Assembly: GCF_002077945.1 (NCBI RefSeq)
Contig: NZ_LVYD01000113.1
Span: 1 to 64,000, forward strand
Length of the DNA: 64,000 nucleotides
Direction of reading: 5' to 3'
DNA from: Niastella vici
GTDB lineage: Bacteria; Bacteroidota; Bacteroidia; Chitinophagales; Chitinophagaceae
Shown: positions 9,924-19,155 of the stretch, piece after piece
Numbering within the stretch: the first letter of the stretch is position 1
How the letters are laid out: each line of letters begins with the position of its first letter
Translations under genes and position numbers: made by a program
Notes under the pieces: model-generated
Database searches by the model: none
The model's input: only the letters and a program-made list of their open reading frames with translations
Told to the model about the DNA's origin: nothing

Positions 9924-10550
9924 TCAAATGCTTAAAAATGAGAGCGCAAATAATATAAAGGCATTCTGCGCAGGAGAAGACACCGGAGCATCGGCATAAT
10001 ATTTATCTATACAGGCCCTGATGCGCGCCAGGGCCAGGGAGGTGAGGTTACGCACTGTTTTTTCAGACAGTTCCAGTTGCGTGGCAATTTCGGGGTTGGA
10101 ATATCCCTGGCGTTCACTCAGCTGCATCACTTTTTTCATTGTGGGGGGCATGGCTTCTATTTCTTCATAAATAACTTTGAACAGCTCTTTCGAGATCACC
10201 TCTTCGAGTACGTGGGTTTGCTGCAGGCCCAATAGCTGTTGAAATACATGATAAGATATTTCTTTTTGCCGGTCCTGGGCAATAGCGTCAAAAATGCGAT
10301 AGCGCAGTAAAGTGTACAAATATGCTTTCAGCGAGCCTTCCTCATTGGTACTGATGGCATGACGCCGTACCCATAGGGAAGCCATTATTTCCTGCACAAT
10401 GTCTTTTGTGCTGGCAGCATGCCCCAGCCGCTTGCCGGCTGCTATATACAATTCTTCCCAGTAACGGTGAAACAGCGACGCAAAAGCCTGTTCATCATTA
10501 TCCTGCATTCGTTCAAGCAATTCTTTGTCGGAAGTGGATATTGAAAGCAT
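9924..10550 (-). CDS. ECF RNA polymerase sigma factor (FecI-like)
   Basis: 208 residues. Region 2 is seen in DEQAFASLFHRYWEELYIAAGKRLG and DIVQEIMASLWVRR; region 4 in MPPTMKKVMQLSERQGYSNPEIATQLELSEKTVRN, the usual helix-turn-helix for -35 contact. The C-terminus ends in a hydrophobic stretch (NAFILFALSFLSI) beyond region 4. It is encoded 25 bp after the S41 protease gene and before its FecR partner, and should direct transcription of the receptor unit when released. Confidence 0.92.
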   Translation of the reverse strand: MLSISTSDKELLERMQDNDEQAFASLFHRYWEELYIAAGKRLGHAASTKDIVQEIMASLWVRRHAISTNEEGSLKAYLYTLLRYRIFDAIAQDRQKEISYHVFQQLLGLQQTHVLEEVISKELFKVIYEEIEAMPPTMKKVMQLSERQGYSNPEIATQLELSEKTVRNLTSLALARIRACIDKYYADAPVSSPAQNAFILFALSFLSI

Positions 10551-10575
10551 AAATAATTTATTATTCTTTGCAATA

Positions 10576-11967
10576 CTAACGTAAGCTGTTTATGACGGCA
10601 CCAGCCGGGGCCTGTGCATTAGCTGATTGATAGATCGTTCGGATGTGTACGGGTGTATGCGACATACGCAAATTGGTAAAGGTAACCGGCAGGGTACTGC
10701 CATATATTAATTGAAGCGCCTGTTTTACAAGTGGATCCAAAGGGGTACCTGCATCTGCCAATGGCAATTCGGCCATCTCATCTACCATATACGTGGGCGT
10801 TAATCCGGCAGCATAATTGCCTTCATTGGCCCGGTTGAATAACTTATAGGCAATAGGCTCAAGCGTCCAGAAAACCCGGCGTGGCGAACGCGTATCGGTT
10901 ATTACAAAGCCAGCCTCATCTTTACCTGTGGTCGTTTGTCCAATTTGTATTACGGTCAGGTAAGGTTTAAGGGCGTTGACCACCAGTTCTGCTGCCGAAG
11001 CCGTGGCCGCAGTAGTTAAAATAAAGACCCGGCGCAACGCTAACTGCCTGCTTTGTAAATCGGCATACTGCTTCCCGTAAACATTTCCTGAGGTGTTAAG
11101 CACCTGCTGCAGACTGCGTACCTGCCTGCCTTCGTACCGGTTTCCACTCAATATAACATAGGTATCAGCAGCTCCCATTGTAGTGGCCACCATACCGGCC
11201 AGCTTGGCACTACTTGCCACACTGCCACCGGCATTGTAGCGCAGATCAAGGATCAGTTCTGAAGCGCCCGCCCCTTTTAATTTATCAAATGCCCCCAGCA
11301 AACTGTTATCATAACGCTCATCAAATGAACTGTAATAGATATAACCGGTAGTTTTACCGTTTGCAGTAAATGAACGGGTATAAGTGATCACATTCTCCGT
11401 ATTAAAGATTGCAGGTACAGTAACAGCAGTATCTGCCTTCCAGGAACCGTTATCGTACCTGGCAGTTGTAAGCCTGCAACTGGCGCCCGATCTTAGTTGC
11501 TGGTTTACGGCATCCAGGTTACTATGATTAACGATCATGCCATTTACCTGCATAAAATAACTGCCCCGTTGTAAACCGGCCCTGTCTGCGCCCCCATTTT
11601 TGTTTACAAAGGTAATTACACCAATATAATTATCATACCCCGGCACCTGGGCAAAGGCATAATGAAAGCCGTAGGTAAACCAGGAGTTGGAAGGCTGGGG
11701 AATAGAAGTTCCATTGCTGATCCAGGAAAAACGATCGTGTGAAGACCTGATACTGTTGAAAAATGCATCCGGCGTTTTCGAATAATCCGGATCGTTGGGT
11801 ATGTCGCTTGTCCAGTAAGAATATCGTTGCATGCTGTCCAGGATCCATTGGTTTATTAAACCAATGGAATCGGTAGGTATATATTTTGAGATGGCATCCT
11901 TTTTTCTGCAGTTCGTAAGGGTCCCCACTATTATCAGCAGCAATAATCCGCTAAAACAGGGTTTCAT
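10576..11967 (-). CDS. S41-family carboxyl-terminal processing protease, lipoprotein
   Basis: 463 residues with a lipoprotein signal (LLLIIVGTLTNC, Cys20, then RKKD). A PDZ-like segment spans about 112-170 (IGVITFVNKNGGADRAGLQ...VNGMIV). The S41 catalytic domain follows: ILDLRYNAGG at about 239-248, probable catalytic Ser324 in TASAAELV and Lys349 in TTGKDEAG. Such proteases act in the periplasm or at the outer membrane surface on protein C-termini. It lies immediately upstream of the ECF sigma gene in the same direction (25 bp between them). Inference: it may be cotranscribed with, and serve, the FecIR/TonB receptor unit, for example by processing FecR or the imported substrate; that link is not shown by the sequence. 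Confidence 0.85.
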   Translation of the reverse strand: MKPCFSGLLLLIIVGTLTNCRKKDAISKYIPTDSIGLINQWILDSMQRYSYWTSDIPNDPDYSKTPDAFFNSIRSSHDRFSWISNGTSIPQPSNSWFTYGFHYAFAQVPGYDNYIGVITFVNKNGGADRAGLQRGSYFMQVNGMIVNHSNLDAVNQQLRSGASCRLTTARYDNGSWKADTAVTVPAIFNTENVITYTRSFTANGKTTGYIYYSSFDERYDNSLLGAFDKLKGAGASELILDLRYNAGGSVASSAKLAGMVATTMGAADTYVILSGNRYEGRQVRSLQQVLNTSGNVYGKQYADLQSRQLALRRVFILTTAATASAAELVVNALKPYLTVIQIGQTTTGKDEAGFVITDTRSPRRVFWTLEPIAYKLFNRANEGNYAAGLTPTYMVDEMAELPLADAGTPLDPLVKQALQLIYGSTLPVTFTNLRMSHTPVHIRTIYQSANAQAPAGAVINSLR

Positions 11968-12172
11968 TGTATTAGCTTTTCAACAAATGTTGATCATTCC
12001 GGCCGATTTATCCCACATTTACAAATGAAGTTTACATTAAATGACGTTTTAGCTGATGTAACGCAACCAACAAATAATTTTTTTATTGAATAGCTTTAAG
12101 ACATTAACTATAAACAATATTCGAACCAGTACGATAGTTCCCTGAACCGGGGCCATCATCCATTTCAGGAAT

Positions 12173-12239
12173 TGACTTTCTAAACAAAGTAATCTGACTT
12201 TCTAAACAAAACAGGTTGCTGATGCACGCTGTAATTTTG
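12173..12239 (+). promoter_or_regulatory. Phased direct repeats and -7 box upstream of the SDR gene
   Basis: The 16-mer TGACTTTCTAAACAAA occurs exactly twice, at 12173-12188 and 12195-12210, 22 bp apart start to start (two helical turns). A TAATTTTG box (Bacteroidota -7 pattern TAnnTTTG) follows at 12232-12239, 20 bp before the ATG at 12259. The downstream repeat covers the -33 position and no good TTTG -33 element is present. This is the layout expected for an AraC-family activator binding as two half-sites; the AraC-type gene just downstream is the natural candidate. Confidence 0.65.
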
Positions 12240-12258
12240 TCTTATAAAATCAAAAACA

Positions 12259-13278
12259 ATGGAACGCAAAGACAACTACAATGGCGCATTACAACAACCC
12301 ATTCAATCGGGATTTAACGCCACCTCAACAACACATGATGTAATAAAAGGAATTGATCTCACCGGTAAAACAGCCATCGTAACCGGTGGTTATGCAGGTA
12401 TAGGCCTTGAGACCGTAAAAACTTTTGTGGCTGCAGGCGCCAAAGTCATTGTGCCCGCCCGTGATATACAGAAAGCCACCAGCAGTTTAAGGGCTGTGCC
12501 TTCTGTGACCATTGAAAAAATGGACCTCATGGACCCTGAATCAATTGACCGGTTTGCACAAGAATTCCTTGCAGCCAATAACACGCTTCACCTGTTGGTG
12601 AACAATGCCGGCATTATGTGGGTACCCCTGCAACGTGACAAACGCGGTTATGAGTCGCAACTTACCACCAATCATTTAGGGCATTTTCAGCTAACGGCCC
12701 GTTTGTGGCCGGCGTTAAAAAACGCCCAAAGCGCACGGGTGATCAATGTATCATCCTATGGCCACCAGATGGCCCCATTTAATTTTGATGATCCCCATTT
12801 TACCAACAGGGCCTATGAAACTTTACAGGGTTATGGGCAATCCAAAACAGCCAATAATCTTTTTACCGTAGAATTCGACCACCGGGGAAAAGCATATGGG
12901 GTGCGTGCTTTTTCGGTTCATCCGGGATCGGTTAATGGAACAGACCTCGGCCGGGTAGCCCCCATGGCATTGTTTCAACAAATGGGTACGCACGATGAAA
13001 ACGGAAATCTAAAACCGTCTGTAGCAGCCAAACTCAAGACTGTTGAGCAGGGCGCCGCAACTTCCGTGTGGTGTGCTACCAGCCCGCAATTGAATGGTAT
13101 TGGAGGGGTTTATTGCGAGAATGTAGATGTGGCCGAACTGGATGAAGGGAACATTGAACACAATTATGATGAACCGCTCTCCTTGCGGGGCGTAAAACCA
13201 TATTCCCTGGATAGGGAGAATGCAAAGAAATTGTGGGTGCTAAGTGAACAGCTCACATTTTGTAAATTTGCAATCTGA
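12259..13278 (+). CDS. Short-chain dehydrogenase/reductase (SDR)
   Basis: 339 residues, long for a classical SDR because of about 35 extra N-terminal residues. Cofactor-binding TGGYAGIG at 42-49, NNAG at 115-118, and catalytic Tyr192 and Lys196 in YGQSK, with VINVSS before them. It should be an NAD(P)(H)-dependent oxidoreductase, soluble, of the retinol-dehydrogenase/WW-domain-oxidoreductase-like kind; the substrate is unknown. It is preceded by phased direct repeats and followed 4 bp later by an AraC-family regulator gene, so the two probably form a small regulated unit. Confidence 0.88.
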   Translation: MERKDNYNGALQQPIQSGFNATSTTHDVIKGIDLTGKTAIVTGGYAGIGLETVKTFVAAGAKVIVPARDIQKATSSLRAVPSVTIEKMDLMDPESIDRFAQEFLAANNTLHLLVNNAGIMWVPLQRDKRGYESQLTTNHLGHFQLTARLWPALKNAQSARVINVSSYGHQMAPFNFDDPHFTNRAYETLQGYGQSKTANNLFTVEFDHRGKAYGVRAFSVHPGSVNGTDLGRVAPMALFQQMGTHDENGNLKPSVAAKLKTVEQGAATSVWCATSPQLNGIGGVYCENVDVAELDEGNIEHNYDEPLSLRGVKPYSLDRENAKKLWVLSEQLTFCKFAI

Positions 13279-13282
13279 CACT

Positions 13283-14092
13283 ATGGAGTTTGAAACAAAA
13301 TATATTGCCCCCGAGATAAAACTTTCTGAATACAACGGAAAGTTATTTAAAACAGAAGTGATGTTTGAACATCACCTGTTGGTGTGGTTTATTTCCGGTG
13401 AAACCAAAATTATTCAGGCACACACTACCAATGTTTTTACCGCAGGCGATATATTTCTCATTCCGGGGAATCAACTGGCCACCGTTATCAACTATCCCAA
13501 AAACGGATTGCCACACAAGGCGGTGGCCATGCATCTTACCCCGGAAAAATTAAAAGAATATTATTCAAAATATAAAGCGGCAGTAAGGGCGCGACCGCTT
13601 CAAAAAGTATATCGTTTTTCAAAACATCCGTTGCTGGAAAGTTGTCTGGCCTCGCTGATCCCTTATTTTGATCTGGGCCGCAACCTTCCCCCTGATATAG
13701 CCAATATAAAAATTGAAGAAGCTATTAGCATCTTACGGTCAATTGATCAAAGCGTGGATGGCCTGTTAGCCAATTTTGAAGAACCCGGCAAAATTGACCT
13801 TTCCGAATTTATGGAGCGCCACTTTATGTTCAATATGCCGTTGGATAAATTCAGCTATCTTACCGGTCGCAGTCTCGCTACCTTCAGAAGGGATTTTAAA
13901 AAAATATATAATACGACGCCACAAAAATGGCTCACTGAAAAAAGGCTGCAGCTGGCGCATTACCAAATTGCGCAAAAACAGCGGAAGCCCAATGATGTAT
14001 ATATTGAAACCGGCTTTGAGAACCTCTCCCATTTTTCATTTGCATTTAAAAAACATTTTGGTTATCCTCCCAATGCCATCCCTGGCCAATAA
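13283..14092 (+). CDS. AraC-family transcriptional regulator
   Basis: 270 residues from the ATG at 13283 (MEFETKY), chosen over an upstream ATG at 13244 that would overlap the SDR gene. The N-terminal half looks like a cupin-type sensing region (HHLLVWFISGETKIIQAH, FTAGDIFLIPGNQL). The C-terminal half carries two helix-turn-helix motifs: LDKFSYLTGRSLATFRRDFKKIYNTTPQKWL and VYIETGFENLSHFSFAFKKHFGYPPNA, the AraC signature. Four bases separate it from the SDR gene stop. It probably regulates its own SDR operon through the 22-bp-phased repeats at 12173-12210. Confidence 0.88.
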   Translation: MEFETKYIAPEIKLSEYNGKLFKTEVMFEHHLLVWFISGETKIIQAHTTNVFTAGDIFLIPGNQLATVINYPKNGLPHKAVAMHLTPEKLKEYYSKYKAAVRARPLQKVYRFSKHPLLESCLASLIPYFDLGRNLPPDIANIKIEEAISILRSIDQSVDGLLANFEEPGKIDLSEFMERHFMFNMPLDKFSYLTGRSLATFRRDFKKIYNTTPQKWLTEKRLQLAHYQIAQKQRKPNDVYIETGFENLSHFSFAFKKHFGYPPNAIPGQ

Positions 14093-14159
14093 TGATAAGC
14101 GGTTCAAACAAATTGCCCGGTCTTTCGTTTTTTAGCTGCGTATAAACAAAACCTTTCTT

Positions 14160-14729
14160 GTGAATCAGGACGATCTTTACGGGCAGTTCAAACAATTATT
14201 CCGCACGTTGTATGATCCGCTGGGCAGGTATGCCTATTCGCTTGTGCAGGACCATGATGTGGCCGAGGATACAGTACAGGAAGTATTCATACGTATCTGG
14301 GAAAAGCACCAGGACGTTATTCAATCGCCACAGGTGCGGCCTTATTTGTACAGGGCCGTAAGAAATGCCTGCTTCAACCACCTCGGTGCAAAAAAACGAA
14401 TGCCGGTCTTCAGTCTTTCCGATGCCGAGCTGGAAGATGAAGATCTTATTCCCTGGACAGTATCAGAAGAACTTGATGATTCCACCATACCCAATTACAG
14501 GGAGTTGTTGAAAAAAGGCATAGAGCAGTTACCTGAAAAATGCCGGGAAGTTTTTCAGTTGAGCAGAACCGGAAACCTCAGCAACCAGGAAATTGCCGAT
14601 AACCTGGGTATCAGCATTAAAACCGTCAATAACCAAACCTGGAAGGCCATGAAACTGCTGAAAGCATTTGTGCAAAAGGCCAAAAGCTGGCTGTGGCCAT
14701 TCATCACCTATTTTTTTACCAGATTATGA
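14160..14729 (+). CDS. ECF RNA polymerase sigma factor (FecI-like)
   Basis: 189 residues, starting at a GTG. Region 2: LFRTLYDPLGRYAYSLVQDHDVAEDTVQEVFIRIWEKH; region 4: LPEKCREVFQLSRTGNLSNQEIADNLGISIKTVNNQTWKAMKLL. As in the sigma factor at 9.9-10.5 kb, it ends in an aromatic/hydrophobic tail (WLWPFITYFFTRL). It heads the unit sigma, FecR (50 bp later), TonB receptor (6 bp after FecR) and lipoprotein. Confidence 0.92.
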   Translation: MNQDDLYGQFKQLFRTLYDPLGRYAYSLVQDHDVAEDTVQEVFIRIWEKHQDVIQSPQVRPYLYRAVRNACFNHLGAKKRMPVFSLSDAELEDEDLIPWTVSEELDDSTIPNYRELLKKGIEQLPEKCREVFQLSRTGNLSNQEIADNLGISIKTVNNQTWKAMKLLKAFVQKAKSWLWPFITYFFTRL

Positions 14730-14779
14730 TCATTACAATAGGAGTTTTTTAAAATTCCCTGTACTATTAATATCGAGTT

Positions 14780-15757
14780 ATGATTCAAATACCCGAACAT
14801 ATATTATTACTGATCGAAAAACAATTGAAAGACCAGCCCAGCGAAGCGGAAACGGAACAATTGCAACAATGGCGTTCAGCCAACCCGGCGCATGAAACCG
14901 TTTTCCGCCAACTGGAAAAAATATGGCAGGAATCGGGGATCATATTACAGGAACCTGCATATGATGCAGAAAGGGCCTGGGATAAAGTAGACCTGCGTCT
15001 TGATCAGGGAAAAAAGAAAGGCGCCATTCGCCTCCTCACCAGGCTGGCTGTAGCCGCCTGTATTGCCGGCATTCTTTTCATCGGTGGTTGGATGCTATTT
15101 CATAATGAAACGCCTGCCCTGCGATTGGTACAGGCCGCACAAATAAATACACCGGTTACCCTGCCCGATGGTTCGCAGGTGGTATTGCGCAAAGGGGCCA
15201 CGCTTTCTTTTCCGGAAAAATTTACCGGTAACGAACGCGCCGTTTCACTCACCGGCGAAGCCTGGTTCAATGTGCAGCACGACAAAGCGCATCCATTTCG
15301 CATACAAACCTCCAGGGCTATCTTCGAAGACCTGGGTACTTCATTTACCATCAGCACAAATGATGAGCAGGATGAACTGGTGGTAACCTCAGGAAAAGTG
15401 TTGTTCACCAATAAAGCGGCAACCACTGAAAAGCAAGTCGTTTATCCCAACCAGACCAGCGTATTAAATGCAAAAGGTTTTGAAACCAAAGCGCTGAACA
15501 ATCCCAATTTCCTTTCGTGGAAAACGGGCCAGCTCACATTTGATAATACGCCCATTGATCTGGTAACCATTGCCCTGAGGGATCACTATAAAGTATTTAT
15601 TCAACCAGACAGCGGGTTGATGAAATTGCCGGTAACGCCTACCATTACAGCAAAATTCAATCAGCAGCCGGTTGAGGCCGTGTTGGAAGAAATTAAACTG
15701 CTTGCCAATATAAGTTATCGCAAACAAAACGACACCATTATATTATTTAAACAGTAG
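14780..15757 (+). CDS. FecR-type anti-sigma factor
   Basis: 325 residues. Cytoplasmic N-terminus with WRSANPAHETVFRQLEKIW typical of the sigma-binding part, membrane helix at about 88-107 (RLAVAACIAGILFIGGWMLF), periplasmic FecR domain with TLPDGSQVVLRKGATLSFPE and VSLTGEAWFNVQHDKAHPF, and a C-terminal DUF4974-like domain (FDNTPIDLVTIALRDHYKV ... to the end). It sits 50 bp after its sigma gene and only 6 bp before the TonB receptor gene, so these are surely cotranscribed. Confidence 0.92.
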   Translation: MIQIPEHILLLIEKQLKDQPSEAETEQLQQWRSANPAHETVFRQLEKIWQESGIILQEPAYDAERAWDKVDLRLDQGKKKGAIRLLTRLAVAACIAGILFIGGWMLFHNETPALRLVQAAQINTPVTLPDGSQVVLRKGATLSFPEKFTGNERAVSLTGEAWFNVQHDKAHPFRIQTSRAIFEDLGTSFTISTNDEQDELVVTSGKVLFTNKAATTEKQVVYPNQTSVLNAKGFETKALNNPNFLSWKTGQLTFDNTPIDLVTIALRDHYKVFIQPDSGLMKLPVTPTITAKFNQQPVEAVLEEIKLLANISYRKQNDTIILFKQ

Positions 15758-15763
15758 AACGGG

Positions 15764-18298
15764 ATGCAGCGTGTAATACTGGTTGTTGTTTGTACCCTGT
15801 TGTTTACAGGCAGTATGGCACAGCAACGGTTATTAAGAACAAAATTTAATTGCAAAGCATCGGCCGGCACGGCTTCCGGGCTGCTGCATGAACTGGTTAC
15901 GTATTGCGGAATAAATATTGAATATTCCCCATCAAGCCTCGACAATTCGCAACAGATCGCCTTAACCGCAGGCGAAACAACCATTGGTGCGGTACTGAAT
16001 AAAATATTAAAAGCACAACGGGTTGCTGTTATTGAGCGAAATGACAAGATCATCATTGCCGCCGCCACTACCCCATTGCCACCAGGCGCCCTGTTACCGC
16101 ATGTTGTTTTATTTGGTTTTGTTCAGCAGGAAGGCAGCCTGGAACCATTGCCATTTGCTTCGGTGCGGGAAGTATCAGGCAGCGCCGGTTGCGAATCAAA
16201 TATAGCCGGCTTTTATACAATGAATATGCCGGCCGGGTTACACCGCTTCGAAGTGTCGTTCACCGGTTTTACTACCCGCATCATAGAAGCAGACATTCAA
16301 CAAGACACCCGGTTTAATTTGATCCTCTCCCCTGCGGTTCTACCCGAAGTACAGGTAAGCACGGGGAATATCCTGAAAGGGGATGCTGGCAACAACCTCG
16401 ACAAGGAACAAACCGGAATGTACAGCAATATGCTGGGTGAAACGGATCCCGTACGCGCTGTTTACCTGCTACCCGGTAATACAGAAAGCCAGGAAACCGG
16501 TGGCCAGCTAATAGTACGTGGGGGTGAACCGGGCCAAAGCCTTTTTTTGCTGGATGGCAATCCTGTATTTAACCCGGCGCACTTACTGGGTGAAATTTCC
16601 ATTGTAAATAATACCAGTATAAAATCAGTAAAGCAATATAAAAATGATTTCCCCAGCCGTTTCAGCAGCGGCATTTCCGCCATTACCGCCATTCACACCA
16701 AAGATGGCAATATGGAACGCTGGACCGGCGAAGCGGAGGCTGGGTTTAGCTCAGTAGCCCTTACGTTCGAAGGGCCAGTAACCGAAAAGCGTACTGCCCT
16801 GATGGTTTCGGGCCGAAGCAGTTTGGGCGATGCCGCCAATAAAGATCTGTTAGCCTATGATGCCCTGTTTAACGACCTGCATTTGAAGCTGACCAGTCAA
16901 CTCAATAAAAACAACAAGCTATCGATCAGCGGCTATACCGGTAATGACCGCCTGCAGCAAACTGACGACAATTCCGACTATTTGCAAACATGGCGCAATG
17001 GGTTGTTTACAGTAAACTGGGACCTCGTAACCGGAAAGCGTTCCTTCATAAACACCGCATTTAACATAAGCAGCTTTGACAATTATGTGGCATTGAAATA
17101 CAACATGACCGATCCCGGTACCCTTCCGCTGTATGGGACCACGGTCTTCAATAACTATGCTTCGGGCCGGCGTTATGAAGCAAAAACAACCTTTGAAATA
17201 ACTGCTGATCCCGGTTTGAAATTCCTTTTTGGTGGAAATTATGAGCATGTTGATATAATGCCCTATACCACCCTGGTTACGACGGGTTTTGTAGAAGATA
17301 GATCATTGTATACCCCCCTGCCAGTGCTGCCGGTCGATAATTTCTCGATGTGGTATGAAAATTCGCTCCGTATTGGCAATAACCTCCTCTTACGACCAGG
17401 TGTACATGTGAACGCCTATACAGGCAAGGCCTATAATAACCAGTCGGTTCAACCCCGGTTTTTCGCCAGCTACCGGCTTAATAACCAACAGCAGCTTAGT
17501 ATTGCGTATTCGCATATGGGTCAGGTGTTGCATCAGGTTACCAGTCCCTACCCGGGCATTAACCGCGAGATCTGGTTACCCGCCAACAGCCAGTTTCAAC
17601 CGGCCCTGAGCAAAATGATCAATTTCGGTTATCAATATAAAAACAGCCGTATCGTTAATTTGTCGCTCGATATTTATTACAAGACCATTGAACACGTGGT
17701 GAATTTTTCAGAGACGACCAATGTGCTTTTTTACAATGCGGCCATAGAGAAAAAACTCATTGAAGGCAAAGGATCGGGTTACGGCGCAGAACTGGTAATG
17801 GAGCGGAAATTCAAAAAATGGAAAACACTGTTGTCCTATACACTGTCGTGGAGCTGGCGGCAATTCGATAGTGTACAAAATGGAGCCAAGCAACCTTACC
17901 GGTACGACCGGCGGCATAACAGTAACTGGTTGATCAGCTATCAGCCGGATGCCCGGTTCGAAATCAGTGTGCTCTGGCATTTTCATACCGGCGACTGGAT
18001 AACCATTCCCGCTCTTGTTCCATCGAACCCCGAGGAAAACATGAATAAAAGCACGTCAACATTTACACCTTACCGCGGCCATGTATTTAACCGGGTAAAT
18101 ATAAACGCTACCTGTTATTTTAAACCCTGGAAGATCTTTACCCACAAGCTGAATGCCGGCGTTCATATTATGGACCATCCTTCAGACGCCTATACAACCC
18201 GGTTTTCGACGCCTAACAATACTGATTATAATATTGACCTGTTTCCCGACCAGCTGTTCAAATACAGTTGGTATATAGCTTATAATATAAGTTTCTAA
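15764..18298 (+). CDS. TonB-dependent receptor with STN domain
   Basis: 844 residues, short for the class. Signal peptide (to about residue 20, FTGSMAQ), STN domain (about 27-95, with CGINIEYSPSSLDN and IGAVLNKIL), CarboxypepD_reg-like domain (about 118-200), plug with LIVRGGEPGQSLFLLDGNPV and FNPAHLLG, then a beta-barrel ending in SWYIAYNISF. The STN domain and tight linkage to sigma and FecR genes mark it as the transducer and transporter of a cell-surface signalling unit. It is similar in build to the receptor at 55.4-58.1 kb, so the two are probably related branches of one family. Substrate unknown. Confidence 0.9.
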   Translation: MQRVILVVVCTLLFTGSMAQQRLLRTKFNCKASAGTASGLLHELVTYCGINIEYSPSSLDNSQQIALTAGETTIGAVLNKILKAQRVAVIERNDKIIIAAATTPLPPGALLPHVVLFGFVQQEGSLEPLPFASVREVSGSAGCESNIAGFYTMNMPAGLHRFEVSFTGFTTRIIEADIQQDTRFNLILSPAVLPEVQVSTGNILKGDAGNNLDKEQTGMYSNMLGETDPVRAVYLLPGNTESQETGGQLIVRGGEPGQSLFLLDGNPVFNPAHLLGEISIVNNTSIKSVKQYKNDFPSRFSSGISAITAIHTKDGNMERWTGEAEAGFSSVALTFEGPVTEKRTALMVSGRSSLGDAANKDLLAYDALFNDLHLKLTSQLNKNNKLSISGYTGNDRLQQTDDNSDYLQTWRNGLFTVNWDLVTGKRSFINTAFNISSFDNYVALKYNMTDPGTLPLYGTTVFNNYASGRRYEAKTTFEITADPGLKFLFGGNYEHVDIMPYTTLVTTGFVEDRSLYTPLPVLPVDNFSMWYENSLRIGNNLLLRPGVHVNAYTGKAYNNQSVQPRFFASYRLNNQQQLSIAYSHMGQVLHQVTSPYPGINREIWLPANSQFQPALSKMINFGYQYKNSRIVNLSLDIYYKTIEHVVNFSETTNVLFYNAAIEKKLIEGKGSGYGAELVMERKFKKWKTLLSYTLSWSWRQFDSVQNGAKQPYRYDRRHNSNWLISYQPDARFEISVLWHFHTGDWITIPALVPSNPEENMNKSTSTFTPYRGHVFNRVNINATCYFKPWKIFTHKLNAGVHIMDHPSDAYTTRFSTPNNTDYNIDLFPDQLFKYSWYIAYNISF

Positions 18299-18383
18299 TA
18301 GGTTTGAAAATATTTTGTATTTTTTTTTGTTCCCGATAGGAATTTTTGAAAAAGCCAGGTTGTACAGGTATAAACAATAAAAC

Positions 18384-19085
18384 ATGACAACAAGAAACCT
18401 GGTGCTGATAGTTTTCTCATTAGTAATTTTTAATGCCTGTAGCAAAAACAACAATTCAGACAATTCACCCAACAACCCCGGCGGCAATCCAACTAACAAT
18501 AATTCAAAACCATTATTGATAGATGACCTGGTGTTATATACCAGCGATGGCGCTCACCGCGATGTAAAAATGATCAAAGATTTTGTAACCCGCAATTTCC
18601 CCGAATATGTGAACAGGTTCTATTATGACCAGAAAACCGTCACTGATCATTTCATCAGCACAAAACTTGAATTCATTGACAACAATAAAGTAAAGTTAAA
18701 GGACACGGTTATGGAGATCATCAGTAAAACCGATACGGAAATGCTGCTGTCGCCCATGGATTCAACCAATATGCCAGGCAAGGAAGGCGAGCTCTTTGGC
18801 CATTGCATGTTATTGCATAACCAGGTGCCCCAATATAATCCCTATTCTATTTGTAATAAGGCCGGCGGCAATTGCAAAAAATACCGCAAGGTTTATCCCA
18901 TCAAAATTTCAAATGGAGAATATTATTTGCCGATCCTGAATTATGCGGTGGTAAGTAACTGTAATATTTTTTATTATAATTCAGCCCCTATGCCCAATTA
19001 TTTGAACAAGGATCTTACGAATGGTTTGCTGCGCGATAAAGACTCCGTAATAGTGCAGGTAGCACGGTTGCAGGTGGGAAAGTAA
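18384..19085 (+). CDS. Lipoprotein of unknown function downstream of TonB receptor
   Basis: 233 residues. Lipoprotein signal LVLIVFSLVIFNAC (Cys near residue 19) followed by a low-complexity linker of Ser, Asn, Pro and Gly (about 20-45), then a globular domain with several Cys (NACSK, GHCML, SICNKAGGNCKKYR, VSNCN). No family was recognised. It follows the TonB receptor by 85 bp and is likely the last gene of that unit; lipoproteins in this position often bind the imported substrate. Function is inferred from position only. Confidence 0.7.
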   Translation: MTTRNLVLIVFSLVIFNACSKNNNSDNSPNNPGGNPTNNNSKPLLIDDLVLYTSDGAHRDVKMIKDFVTRNFPEYVNRFYYDQKTVTDHFISTKLEFIDNNKVKLKDTVMEIISKTDTEMLLSPMDSTNMPGKEGELFGHCMLLHNQVPQYNPYSICNKAGGNCKKYRKVYPIKISNGEYYLPILNYAVVSNCNIFYYNSAPMPNYLNKDLTNGLLRDKDSVIVQVARLQVGK

Positions 19086-19126
19086 TAAGGGGATGGTCAG
19101 CATCCTGTTGTACCGACAGCTTTATA

Positions 19127-19154
19127 GGTCGCTTCAGCAATGAGGCGGCCTTTT
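19127..19154 (+). terminator. Probable terminator between convergent genes
   Basis: GGTCGC (19127-19132) can pair with GCGGCC (19145-19150) with one wobble, and TTTT follows. It lies between the stop of the plus-strand lipoprotein gene and the stop of the minus-strand LytTR gene. Modest stem, so moderate confidence. Confidence 0.4.
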
Positions 19155-19155
19155 G

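Noticed and set aside
13244-13282. Earlier ATG for the AraC gene
   Set aside because: It would overlap the SDR gene by 35 bases and adds residues outside the conserved cupin start.
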